Assembly (NCBI GenBank): GCA_037013495.1
Contig: JAZDXN010000030.1
Location: 1,550,001-1,614,000 of the forward strand
DNA length: 64,000 nucleotides
Direction: 5' to 3'
Origin: Hippophae tibetana
Taxonomy: Eukaryota > Streptophyta > Magnoliopsida > Rosales > Elaeagnaceae
The position numbers and the translations under genes were made by a program. Below, in pieces: positions 11,358 to 23,840 of the stretch (positions are counted from its first letter, which is position 1; every line of letters starts with the position of its first letter). A model generated the notes under the pieces. It did no database searches. It was not told the DNA's origin and was given only the letters and a program-made list of their open reading frames with translations.

Positions 11358-14300
11358 TACATAAAGTTTTTCCTTTATGTGAAATAAATCATATTAAATA
11401 AAATCACATATAAGTAGATACTATAAATATATATATTAGATTGAATGAAATCATTATTTACCAATTAAAAAAAGCTATTAGTGGTTGAAATATCATACAT
11501 TCCACATGTATCTTAAAAGTAGGAGAAATTGGAAAACCAAGATTAAGAGACAGGGGGATTACCCTTTGTGGTGTCGATACCCTAGACATGATCGTGCAAT
11601 ATCCAACAAAATTATTCATGTAATTGTTAAACTTATCCAAATAACAGTAGATTATAATTTATACATACGTAATTTTGGTATCATATTATGAGCAAATAAA
11701 TATTTTACATATTTTGTTAACATTTATTGGAATTCTTACTTTTATAATTAGGAATATGTCTAACAATTCTACAAGCATAAATACGGATTTCCAAAATTCA
11801 TAAATTATCTCGATACAAAAATTCCTCGTTTTGCATGCAAACATTCAAACAATAAATTTGTATTGTATATAAGATCTACAAATATAACTATATTATCTTC
11901 TTCAAGTTCAATATGATGTGTTACCATTATTCTCCCTACAAACTACTTCTATATATAGGTTAATATAACTGAAAATCATTTTTTTTGCCGACTAATTTAG
12001 AGTAAAATAAATTGGTTTAATGTAATTTTCTCTACCAAATGTCTTATTTTGTTTTGAAAAAATTAAAATATGTTAAAGTTATATAAAATAAATAAACTCA
12101 CTTTTACTATTTTATAATAAATGTATTAAATATGTTATAAATAAATAAATAATACATAAAGTTTTTCCTTTATGTGAAATAAATCATATTAAATAAAATC
12201 ACATATAAGTAGATACTATAAATATTTATATTAGATTGAATGAAATCATTATTTACCAATTAAAAAAAGCTATTAGTGGTTGAAATATCATACATTCCAC
12301 ATGTATCTTAAAAGTAGGCGAAATTGGAAAACCAAGATTAAGAGACAGGGGGATTACCCTTTGTGGTGTCGATACCCTAGACATGATCGTGTAATATCCA
12401 ACAAAATTATACACGTAATTGTTAAACTTATACAAATTACAGTAGATTATAATTTATACATACGTAATTTTGGTATCATATTCTGAGCTAATAAATATTT
12501 TACATATTTTGTTAATATTTTTTTGAAGTCTTACTTTTATAATTAGGAATATGTCTAACAATTCTACAAACATAAATAGGGATTGCCAAAATTCATAAAT
12601 TAACTCGATACAAAAATTCCTCGTTTGGATGCAAACATTCAAACAATAAATTTGTATTGTATATAAGATCTACAAATATAACTATATTATCTTCCACAAG
12701 TTCAATATGATGTATTACCATTATTCTCCCTACAAACTACTTCTATATATAGGTTAATATAACTGAAAATCATTTTTTTGCCAACAAATTCAGTGTAAAA
12801 TAAATGGGTTTAATGTAATTTTCTCTACCAAATGTCTTATTTTGTTTTGAAAAAATTAAAATATGTTAAAGTTATATAAAATAAATAAACTCACTTTTAC
12901 TATTTTATAATAAATGTATTAAATATGTTATAAATAATACATAAAGTTTTTCCTTTATGTGAAATAAATCATATTAAATAAAATCACATATAAGTAGATA
13001 CTATAAATATATATATTAGATTGAATGAAATCATTATTTACCAATTAAAAAAAGCTATTAGTGGTTGAAATATCATACATTCCACATGTATCTTAAAAGT
13101 AGGAGAAATTGGAAAACCAAGATTAAGAGACACGGGGATTACCCTTTGTGGTGTCGATACCCTAGACATGATCGTGCAATATCCAACAAAATTATGCACG
13201 TAATTGTTAAACTTATACAAATTACAGTAGATTATAATTTATTCATACGTAATTTTGGTATCATATTATGAGCAAATAAATATTTTACATATTTTGTTAA
13301 CATTTATTGGAATTCTTACTTTTATAATTAGGAATATGTCTAACAATTCTACAAATATAAATACGGATTTCCACAATTCATAAATTATCTCGATACAAAA
13401 ATTCCTCGTTTTGCATGCAAACATTCAAACAATAAATTTGTATTGTATATAAGATCTACAAATATAACTATATTATCTTCTTCAAGTTCAATATGATGTG
13501 TTAACATTATTCTCCCTACAAACTACATCTATATATAGGTTAATATAACTGAAAATCATTTTTTTTTGCCGACTAATTTGGAGTAAAATAAATTGGTTTA
13601 ATGTAATTTTCTCTACCAAATGTCTTATTTTGTTTTGAAAAAATTAAAATATGTTAAAGTTATATAAAATAAATAAACTCACTTTTACTATTTTATAATA
13701 AATGTATTAAATATGTTATAAATAAATAAATAATACATAAAGTTTTTCCTTTATTTGAAATAAATCATATTAAATAAAATTATATATAAGTAGATACTAT
13801 AAATATATATATTAGATTTAATGAAATCATTATTTACCAATTAAAAAAACCTATTAGTGGTTGAAATATCATACATTCCACATGTATCTTAAAAGTAGGA
13901 GAAATTGGAAAACCAAGATTAAGAGACAGGGGGATTACCCTTTGTGGTGTCAATACCCTAGACCTGATCGTGCAATATCCAACAAAATTATGGACGTAAT
14001 TGTAAACTTATACAAATAACAGTAGATTATAATTTATACATACGTAATTTTGGTATCATATTATGAGCTAATAAATATTTTACATATTTTGGTAACATTT
14101 CTTTGAAGTCTTACTTTTATAATTAGGAATATGTCTAACAATTCTACAAACATAAATAGGGATTGCCAAAATTCATAAATTATCTCGATACAAAAATTCC
14201 TCGTTTGCATGCAAACATTCAAACAATAAATTTGTATTGTATATAAGATCTACAAATATAACTATATTATCTTCTTCAAGTTCAATATGATGTGTTACCA

Positions 14301-16806
14301 CTATTCTCCCTACAAACAGCTTCTATATATAGGTTAATATAAATGAAAATCATTTTTTTTGCCAACTAATTCAGTGTAAAATAAATTGTTTTAATGTAAT
14401 TTTCTCTACCAAATGTCTTATTTTGTTTTGCAAAAATTAAAATATGTTAAAGTTATATAAAATAAATAAACTCACTTTTACTATTTTGTAATAAATGTAT
14501 TAAAAATGTTATAAATAAATAAATAATACATAAAGTTTTTCCTTTATGTGAAATAAATCATATTAAATAAAATCACATATAAGTAGATACTATAAATATA
14601 TATATTAGATTGAATGAAATCATTATTTACCAATTAAAAAAAGCTATTAGTGGTTGAAATATCATACATTCCACATGTATCTTAAAAGTAGGAGAAATTG
14701 GAAAACCAAGATTAAGAGACAGGGGGATTACCCTTTGTGGTGTCGATACCCTAGACATGATCGTGCAATATCCAACAAAATTATACACGTAATTGTTAAA
14801 CTTATACAAATTAGAGTAGATCATAATTTATACATACGTAATTTTGGTATCATATTATGAGCTAATAAATATTTTACATATTTTGTTAATATTTTTTTGA
14901 AGTCTTACTTTTGTAATTAGGAATATGTCTAACAATTCTACAAACATAAATACGGATCGCCAAAATTCATAAATTAACTCGATACAAAATTTCCTCGTTT
15001 GCATGCAAACATTCAAACAATAAATTTGTATTGTATATAAGATCTCCAAATATAACTATATTATCTTCTACAAGTTAAATATGATGTGTTACCATTATTC
15101 TCCCTACAAACAGCTTCTATATATAGGCTAATATAACTAAAAATCATTTTTTTTGGCGACTAATTCAGAGTAAAATAAATGTGTTTAATGTAATTTTCTC
15201 TACCAAATGTCTTATTTTGTTTTGCAAAAATTAAAATATGTTAAAGTTATATAAAATAAATAAACTCACTTTTACTATTTTGTAACAAATGTATTAAAAA
15301 ATTTATAAATAAATAAATAATACATAAAGTTTTTCCTTTATGTGAAATAAATCATATTAAATAAAATCACATATAAGTAGATACTATAAATATATATATT
15401 AGATTGAATGAAATCATTATTTACCAATTAAAAAAAGCTATTAGTGGTTGAAATATCATACATTCCACATGTATCTTAAAAGTAGGAGAAATTGGAAAAC
15501 CAAGATTAAGAGACAGGGGGATTACCCTTTGTGGTGTCGATACCCTAGACATGATCGTGCAATATCCAACAAAATTATTCATGTAATTGTTAAACTTATC
15601 CAAATAACAGTAGATTATAATTTATACATACGTAATTTTGGTATCATATTATGAGCAAATAAATATTTTACATATTTTGTTAACATTTATTGGAATTCTT
15701 ACTTTTATAATTAGGAATATGTCTAACAATTCTACAAGCATAAATACGGATTTCCAAAATTCATAAATTATCTCGATACAAAAATTCCTCGTTTTGCATG
15801 CAAACATTCAAACAATAAATTTGTATTGTATATAAGATCTACAAATATAACTATATTATCTTCTTCAAGTTCAATATGATGTGTTACCATTATTCTCCCT
15901 ACAAACTACTTCTATATATAGGTTAATATAACTGAAAATCATTTTTTTTGCCGACTAATTTAGAGTAAAATAAATTGGTTTAATGTAATTTTCTCTACCA
16001 AATGTCTTATTTTGTTTTGAAAAAATTAAAATATGTTAAAGTTATATAAAATAAATAAACTCACTTTTACTATTTTATAATAAATGTATTAAATATGTTA
16101 TAAATAAATAAATAATACATAAAGTTTTTCCTTTATGTGAAATAAATCATATTAAATAAAATCACATATAAGTAGATACTATAAATATTTATATTAGATT
16201 GAATGAAATCATTATTTACCAATTAAAAAAAGCTATTAGTGGTTGAAATATCATACATTCCACATGTATCTTAAAAGTAGGCGAAATTGGAAAACCAAGA
16301 TTAAGAGACAGGGGGATTACCCTTTGTGGTGTCGATACCCTAGACATGATCGTGTAATATCCAACAAAATTATACACGTAATTGTTAAACTTATACAAAT
16401 TACAGTAGATTATAATTTATACATACGTAATTTTGGTATCATATTCTGAGCTAATAAATATTTTACATATTTTGTTAATATTTTTTTGAAGTCTTACTTT
16501 TATAATTAGGAATATGTCTAACAATTCTACAAACATAAATAGGGATTGCCAAAATTCATAAATTAACTCGATACAAAAATTCCTCGTTTGGATGCAAACA
16601 TTCAAACAATAAATTTGTATTGTATATAAGATCTACAAATATAACTATATTATCTTCCACAAGTTCAATATGATGTATTACCATTATTCTCCCTACAAAC
16701 TACTTCTATATATAGGTTAATATAACTGAAAATCATTTTTTTGCCAACAAATTCAGTGTAAAATAAATGGGTTTAATGTAATTTTCTCTACCAAATGTCT
16801 TATTTT

Positions 16807-18240
16807 ATTTTGAAAAAATTAAAATATGTTAAAGTTATATAAAATAAATAAACTCACTTTTACTATTTTATAATAAATGTATTAAATATGTTATAAATAA
16901 TACATAAAGTTTTTCCTTTATGTGAAATAAATCATATTAAATAAAATCACATATAAGTAGATACTATAAATATATATATTAGATTGAATGAAATCATTAT
17001 TTACCAATTAAAAAAAGCTATTAGTGGTTGAAATATCATACATTCCACATGTATCTTAAAAGTAGGAGAAATTGGAAAACCAAGATTAAGAGACACGGGG
17101 ATTACCCTTTGTGGTGTCGATACCCTAGACATGATCGTGCAATATCCAACAAAATTATGCATGTAATTGTTAAACTTATACAAATAACAGTAGATTATAA
17201 TTTATTCATACGTAATTTTGGTATCATATTATGAGCAAATAAATATTTTACATATTTTGTTAACATTTATTGGAATTCTTACTTTTATAATTAGGAATAT
17301 GTCTAACAATTCTACAAATATAAATACGGATTTCCAAAATTCATAAACTATCTCGATACAAAAATTCCTCGTTTTGCATGCAAACATTCAAACAATAAAT
17401 TTGTATTGTATATAAGATCTACAAATATAACTATATTATCTTCTTCAAGTTCAATATGATGTGTTACCATTATTCTCCCTACAAACTACATCTATATATA
17501 GGTTAATATAACTGAAAATCATTTTTTTTTGCCGACTAATTTGGAGTAAAATAAATTGGTTTAATGTAATTTTCTCTACCAAATGTCTTATTTTGTTTTG
17601 AAAAAATTAAAATATGTTAAAGTTATATAAAATAAATAAACTCACTTTTACTATTTTATAATAAATGTATTAAATATGTTATAAATAAATAAATAATACA
17701 TAAAGTTTTTCCTTTATTTGAAATAAATCATATTAAATAAAATTATATATAAGTAGATACTATAAATATATATATTAGATTTAATGAAATCATTATTTAC
17801 CAATTAAAAAAACCTATTTGTGGTTGAAATATCATACATTCCACATGTATCTTAAAAGTAGGAGAAATTGGAAAACCAAGATTAAGAGACAGGGGGATTA
17901 CCCTTTGTGGTGTCAATACCCTAGACCTGATATTGCAATATCCAACAAAATTATGGACGTAATTGTAAACTTATACAAATAACAGTAGATTATAATTTAT
18001 ACATACGTAATTTTGGTATCATATTATGAGCTAATAAATATTTTACATATTTTGGTAACATTTCTTTGAAGTCTTACTTTTATAATTAGGAATATGTCTA
18101 ACAATTCTACAAACATAAATAGGGATTGCCAAAATTCATAAATTATCTCGATACAAAAATTCCTCGTTTGCATGCAAACATTCAAACAATAAATTTGTAT
18201 TGTATATAAGATCTACAAATATAACTATATTATCTTCTTC
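16807..18240 (+). repeat. Diverged third unit of pentamer HOR A
   Basis: The monomers at 17028 and 17824 keep the 3963 bp offset from 13065 and 13861 but carry differences absent from the first two units: GCATGTAA for GCACGTAA, AAATAACAG for AAATTACAG, TTACCATT for TTAACATT, CCTATTTGTGG, and GATATTGCAATATCC. It is therefore an older copy than the two units before it. It is closer to the segment at 36066 and 36862 (offset 19038). Confidence 0.7.
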
Positions 18241-21200
18241 AAGTTCAATATGATGTCTTACCATTATTCTCCCTACAAACAGCTTCTATATATAGGTTAA
18301 TATAACTGAAAATCATTTTTTTTGCCAACTAATTCAGAGTAAAATAAATTGTTTTAATTTAATTTTCTCTACCAAATGTCTTATTTTGTTTTGCAAAAAT
18401 TAAAATATAATAAAGTTATATAAAATAAATAAACTCACTTTTACTATTTTATAATAAATGTATTAAAAATGTTATAAATAAATAAATAATACATAAAGTG
18501 TTTCCTTTATGTGAAATAAATCATATTAAATAAAATCATATAGAAGTAGATACTATAAATATATATATTAGATTGAATGAAATCATTATTTACCAATTAA
18601 AAAAAGCTATTAGTGGTTGAAATATCATACATTCCACATGTATCTTAAAAGTAGGAGAAATTGGAAAACCAAGATTAAGAGACAAGGGGATTACCCTTTG
18701 TGGTGTCGATACCCTAGACATGATCGTGCAATATCCAACAAAATTATGCACGTAATTGTTAAACTTATAGAAATTACAGTAGATTATAATTTATACATAC
18801 GTAATTTTGGTATCATATTATGAGCTAATAAATATTTTACATATTTTGTTAATATTTTTTTCAAGTCTTACTTTTATAATTAGGAATATGTCTAACAATT
18901 CTACAAACATAAATACGGATTGCCAAAATTCATAAATTAACTCGATACAAAAATTCCTCGTTTGCATGCAAACATTCAAACAATAAATTTGTATTGTATA
19001 TAAGATCTCCAAATATAACTATATTATCTTCCACAAGTTCAATATGATGTATTACCATTATTCTCCCTACAAACTACTTCTATATATAGGTTAATATAAC
19101 TGAAAATCATTTTTTTTGCCGACTAATTCAGAGTAAAATAAATTCGTTTAATGTAATTTTCTCTACCAAATGTCTTATTTTGTTTTGAAAAAATTAAAAT
19201 ATGTTAAAGTTATATAAAATAAATAAACTGACTTTTACTATTTTATAATAAATGTATTAAAAATGTTATAAATAAATAAATAATACATAAAGTGTTTCCT
19301 TTATGTGAAATAAATCATATTAAACAAAATCATATATAAGTAGATACTATAAATATATATATTAGATCGAATGAAATCATTATTTACCAATTAAAAAAAG
19401 CTATTAGTCGTTGAAATATCATACATTTTACATGTATCTTAAAAGTAGGAGAAATTGGAAAACCAAGATTACGAGACAAGGGGATTACCCTTTGTGGTGT
19501 CGATACCCTAGACATGATCGTGCAATATCCAACAGAATTATGCACGTAATTGTTAAACTTATACAAATAACAGTAGATTATAATTTACACATACGTAATT
19601 TTGGTATCATATTATGAGCTAATAAATATTTTACATATTTTGTTAATATTTCTTTGAAGTCTTACTTTTATAATTAGGAATATGTCTAACAATTATACAA
19701 ACATAAATACGGATTGCCAAAATTCATAAATTATCTCGATACAAAAATTCCTCGTTCGCATGCAAACATTCAAACAATAAATTTGTATTGTATATAAGAT
19801 CTACAAATATAACTATATTATCTTCTTCAAGTTCAATATGATGTGTTACCATTATTCTCCCTACAAACAGCTTCTATATATAGGTTAATATAACTGAAAA
19901 TCATTTTTTTTGCCAACTAATTCAGAGTAAAATAAATTGTTTTAATGTAATTTTCTCTACCAAATGTCTTATTTTGTTATGCAAAAATTAAAATATGTTA
20001 AATTTATATAAAATAAATAAACTCACTTTTACTATTTTATAATAAATGTATTAAATATGTTATAAATAATACATAAAGTTTTTCCTTTATGTGAAATAAA
20101 TCATATTAAATAAAATCACATATAAGTAGATACTATAAATATATATATTAGATTGAATGAAATCATTATTTACCAATTAAAAAAAGCAATTAGTGGTTGA
20201 AATATCATACATTCCACATGCATCTTAAAAGTAGGAGAAATTGGAAAACCAACATTAAGAGACAGGGGGATTACCCTTTGTGGTGTCGATACCCTAGACA
20301 TGATCGTGCAATATCCAACAAAATTATGCATGTAATTGTTAAACTTATACAAATAACAGTAGATTATAATTTATTCATACGTAATTTTGGTATCATATTA
20401 TGAGCAAATAAATATTTTACATATTTTGTTAACATTTATTGGAATTCTTACTTTTATAATTAGGAATATGTCTAACAATTCTACAAATATAAACACGGAT
20501 TTCCAAAATTCATAAATTATCTCGATACAAAAATTCTTCGTTTTGCATGCAAACATTCAAACAATAAATTTGTATTGTATATAAGATCTACAAATATAAC
20601 TATATTATCTTCTTCAAGTTCAATATGATGTGTTACCATTATTCTCCTTACAAACAGCTTCTATATATAGGTTAATATAACTGAAAATCATTTTTTTTGC
20701 CAACTAATTCAGAGTAAAATATATTGTTTTAATTTAATTTTCTCTACCAAATGTCTTATTTTGTTTTGCAAAAATTAAAATATGTTAAAGTTATATAAAA
20801 TAAATAAACTCACTTTTACTATTTTATAATAAATGTATTAAAAATGTTATAAATAAATAAATAATACATAAAGTGTTTCCTTTATGTGAAATAAATCATA
20901 TTAAATAAAATCATATATAAGTAGATACTATAAATATATATATTAGATTGAATGAAATCATTATTTACCAATTAAAAAAAGCTATTAGTGGTTGAAATAT
21001 CATACATTCCACATGTATCTTAAAAGTAGGAGAAATAGGAAAACCAAGATTAAGAAACAGGGGGATTACCCTTTGTGGTGTCGATACCCTAGACATGATC
21101 GTGCAATATCCAACAAAATTATGCACGTAATTGTTAAACTTATACAAATTACAGTAGATTATAATTTATACATACGTAATTTTGGTATCATATTATGAGC

Positions 21201-22200
21201 TAATAAATATTTTACATATTTTGTTAATATTTTTTTCAAGTCTTACTTTTATAATTAGGAATATGTCTAACAATTCTACAAACATAAATACGGATTGCCA
21301 ATATTCATAAATTAACTCGATACAAAAATTCCTCGTTTGCATGCAAACATTCAAACAATAAATTTGTATTGTATATAAGATCTCCAAATATAACTATATT
21401 ATCTTCCACAAGTTCAATATGATGTATTACCATTATTCTCCCTACAAACTACTTCTATATATAGGTTAATATAACTGAAAATCATTTTTTTTGCCGACTA
21501 ATTCAGAGTAAAATAAATTCGTTTAATGTAATTTTCTCTACCAAATGTCTTATTTTGTTTTGAAAAAATTAAAATATGTTAAAGTTATATAAAATAAATA
21601 AACTGACTTTTACTATTTTATAATAAATTAATTAAAAATGTTATAAATAAATAAATAATACATAAAGTGTTTCCTTTATGTGAAATAAATCATATTAAAT
21701 AAAATCATATATAAGTAGATACTATAAATATATATATTAGATCGAATGAAATCATTATTTACCAATTAAAAAAAGCTATTAGTCGTTGAAATATCATACA
21801 TTTTACATGTATCTTAAAAGTAGGAGAAATTGGAAAACCAAGATTAAGAGACAAGGGGATTACCCTTTGTGGTGTAGATACCCTAGACATGATCGTGCAA
21901 TATCCAACAAAATTATGCACGTAATTGTTAAACTTATACAAATTACAGTAGATTATAATTTATACATACGTAATTTTGGTATCATATTATGAGCTAATAA
22001 ATATTTTACATATTTTGTTAATATTTCTTTGAAGTCTTACTTTTATAATTAGGAATATGTCTAACAATTCTACAAACATAAATACGGATTGCCAAAATTC
22101 ATAAATTATCTCGATACAAAAATTCCTCGTTTGCATGCAAACATTCAAACAATAAATTTGTATTGTATATAAGATCTACAAATATAACTATATTATCTTC
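18241..22200 (+). repeat. P-Q-R-P'-Q' segment, shared with 47.6-51.5 kb
   Basis: Landmarks 18617 (P, TTTTTTCAAGTC), 19411 (Q, AGTCGTTG, ACATTTTACATG, GATTACGAG), 20197 (R, 785-type, AAACACGG, TTCTTCG), 20992 (P', AAGAAACAGGG) and 21786 (Q'). The same order occurs at 47966, 48760, 49545, 50340 and 51134 at an offset of 29348-29349 bp. The first three also match 40038, 40832 and 41618 at 21421 bp. This is either an ancestral arrangement or a long-range duplication within the array. Confidence 0.7.
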
Positions 22201-23840
22201 TTCAAGTTCAATATGATGTGTTACCATTATTCTCCCTACAAACAGCTTCTATATATAGGTTAATATAACTGAAAATCATTTTTTTGCCAACTAATTCAGA
22301 GTAAAATAAATTGGTTTAATGTAATTTTCTCTACCAAATGTCTTATTTTGTTTTGCAAAAATTAAAATATGTTAAAGTTATATAAAATAAATAAACTCAC
22401 TTTTACTATTTTATAATAAATGTATTAAAAATGTTATAAATAAATAAATAAAACATAAATGTTTTCCTTTGATTGAAATGAATCATATTAAATAAAATCA
22501 TATATAAGTAGATACTATAAATATATATATTAGATTGAATGAAATCATTATTTACCAATTAAAAAAACCTATTAGTGGTTGAAATATCATACATTCTACA
22601 TGTATCTTAAAAATAGGAGAAATTGGAAAACCAAGATTAAGAGACAAGGGGATTACCCTTTGTGGTGTCGATACCCTAGACATGATCGTGCAATATCCAA
22701 CAAAATTATGCACGTAATTGTTAAACTTATACAAATAACAGTAGATTATAATTTATACATACGTAATTTTGGTATCATATTATGAGCTAATAAATATTTT
22801 ACATATTTTGTTAATATTTCTTTGAAGTCTTACTTTTATAATTAGGAATATGTCTATCAATTATACAAACATAAATACGGATTGCCAAAATTCATAAATT
22901 AACTCGATACAAAAATTCCTTGTTTGCATGCAAACATTCAAACAATAAATTTGTATTGTATATAAGATCTACAAATATAACTATATTATCTTCTTCATGT
23001 TCAATATGATGTATTACCATAATTCTCCCTACAAACTACTTCTATATATAGGTTAATATAACTGAAAATCATTTTTTTTTGCCGACTAATTTAGAGTAAA
23101 ATAAATTGATTTAATGTAATTTTCACTACCAAATGTCTTATTTTGTTTTGAAAAAATTAAACTATGTTAAAGTTATATAAAATAAATAAACTCACTTTTA
23201 CTTTTTTATAATAAATGTATTAAATATGTTATAAATAAATAAATAATACATAAAGTTTTTCCTTTATTTGAATTAAATCATAATAAATAAAATTATATAT
23301 CAGTAGATACTATAAATATATATATTAGATTTAATGAAATCATTATTTACTAATTAAAAAAACCTATTAGTGGTTGAAATATCATACATTCCACAAGTAT
23401 CTTAAAAGTAGGACAAATTGGAAAACCAAGATTAAGAGACAAGGGGATTACCCTTTGTGGTGTCAATACCCTAGACATGATCGTGCAATATCCAACAAAA
23501 TTATGGACGTAATTGTAAACTTATGCAAATAAGAGTAGATTATAATTTATACATACGTAATTTTGGTATCATATTATGAGCTAATAAATATTTTACATAT
23601 TTTGTTAACATTTCTTTGAAGTCTTACTTTTATAATTAGGAATATGTCTAACAATTCTACAAACATAAATAGGGATTGCCAAAATTCATAAATTATCTCG
23701 ATACAAAAATTCCTCGTTTGCATGCAAACATTCAAACAATAAATTTGTATTGTATATAAGATCTACAAATATAACTATATTATCTTCTTCAAGTTCAATA
23801 TGATGTGTTACCATTATTCTCCCTACAAACAGGTTCTATA
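22201..23840 (+). repeat. X'-Y monomer pair, duplicate of the region from 0.8 kb
   Basis: The monomers at 22579 (X') and 23374 (Y) share rare markers with 1172 and 1967 at a constant 21407 bp. In X' these are AAACATAAATG, ACATTCTACATG, AAAATAGGAG and CTATCAATTATAC. In Y they are CATGTTCAATATGATG, ACCATAATTC, TTTTCACTACC, AAACTATG, ATATATCAGTAG and ACAAGTATC. Small private changes (for example TTTGATTGAAATGAATC at about 22469) show the copies have since diverged. Confidence 0.7.

Larger units (their letters stand above)
10691..11484 (+). repeat. Representative 794-bp monomer
   Basis: Chosen to describe the architecture common to all copies. In order from the landmark: a ~60 bp G+C-richer core with a short hairpin (about +60 to +120); the SnaBI site TACGTA (+181); an A+T-rich linker; a 14-bp palindrome (+343); a TATATAAG string running into the BglII site AGATCT (+386); a small A+T dyad; the string TATATAGG; an 8-T run; a long A+T-only stretch with (AAAT)n; then an alternating AT run leading into the next landmark. 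The only open frames are short, TTG-initiated and antisense-overlapping. I recognise no known satellite family, and none of the strings proves a function. Confidence 0.9.
8654..16806 (+). repeat. Pentamer HOR A, period 3963 bp, two units
   Basis: Landmarks 9102, 9898, 10691, 11485, 12280 and 13065, 13861, 14654, 15448, 16243 repeat exactly 3963 bp apart. Even private changes are copied: TTAACATTATTC (9538 and 13501), TTCCACAATTC (about 9407 and 13370), AAATATTTATATTAG (12220 and 16183) and the broken palindrome. Identity opens after a mismatch at 8653/12616 and ends at 12844/16807. I saw no difference in the parts compared. Each unit holds one 785-bp monomer and one frameshift-class monomer. 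Confidence 0.85.

Noticed and set aside
20540-20560. CENP-B box in the CTTCGTTTTGCATGC variant of class R monomers
   Set aside because: Only the TTCG start agrees. The required central A and the CGGG part of the box are missing.
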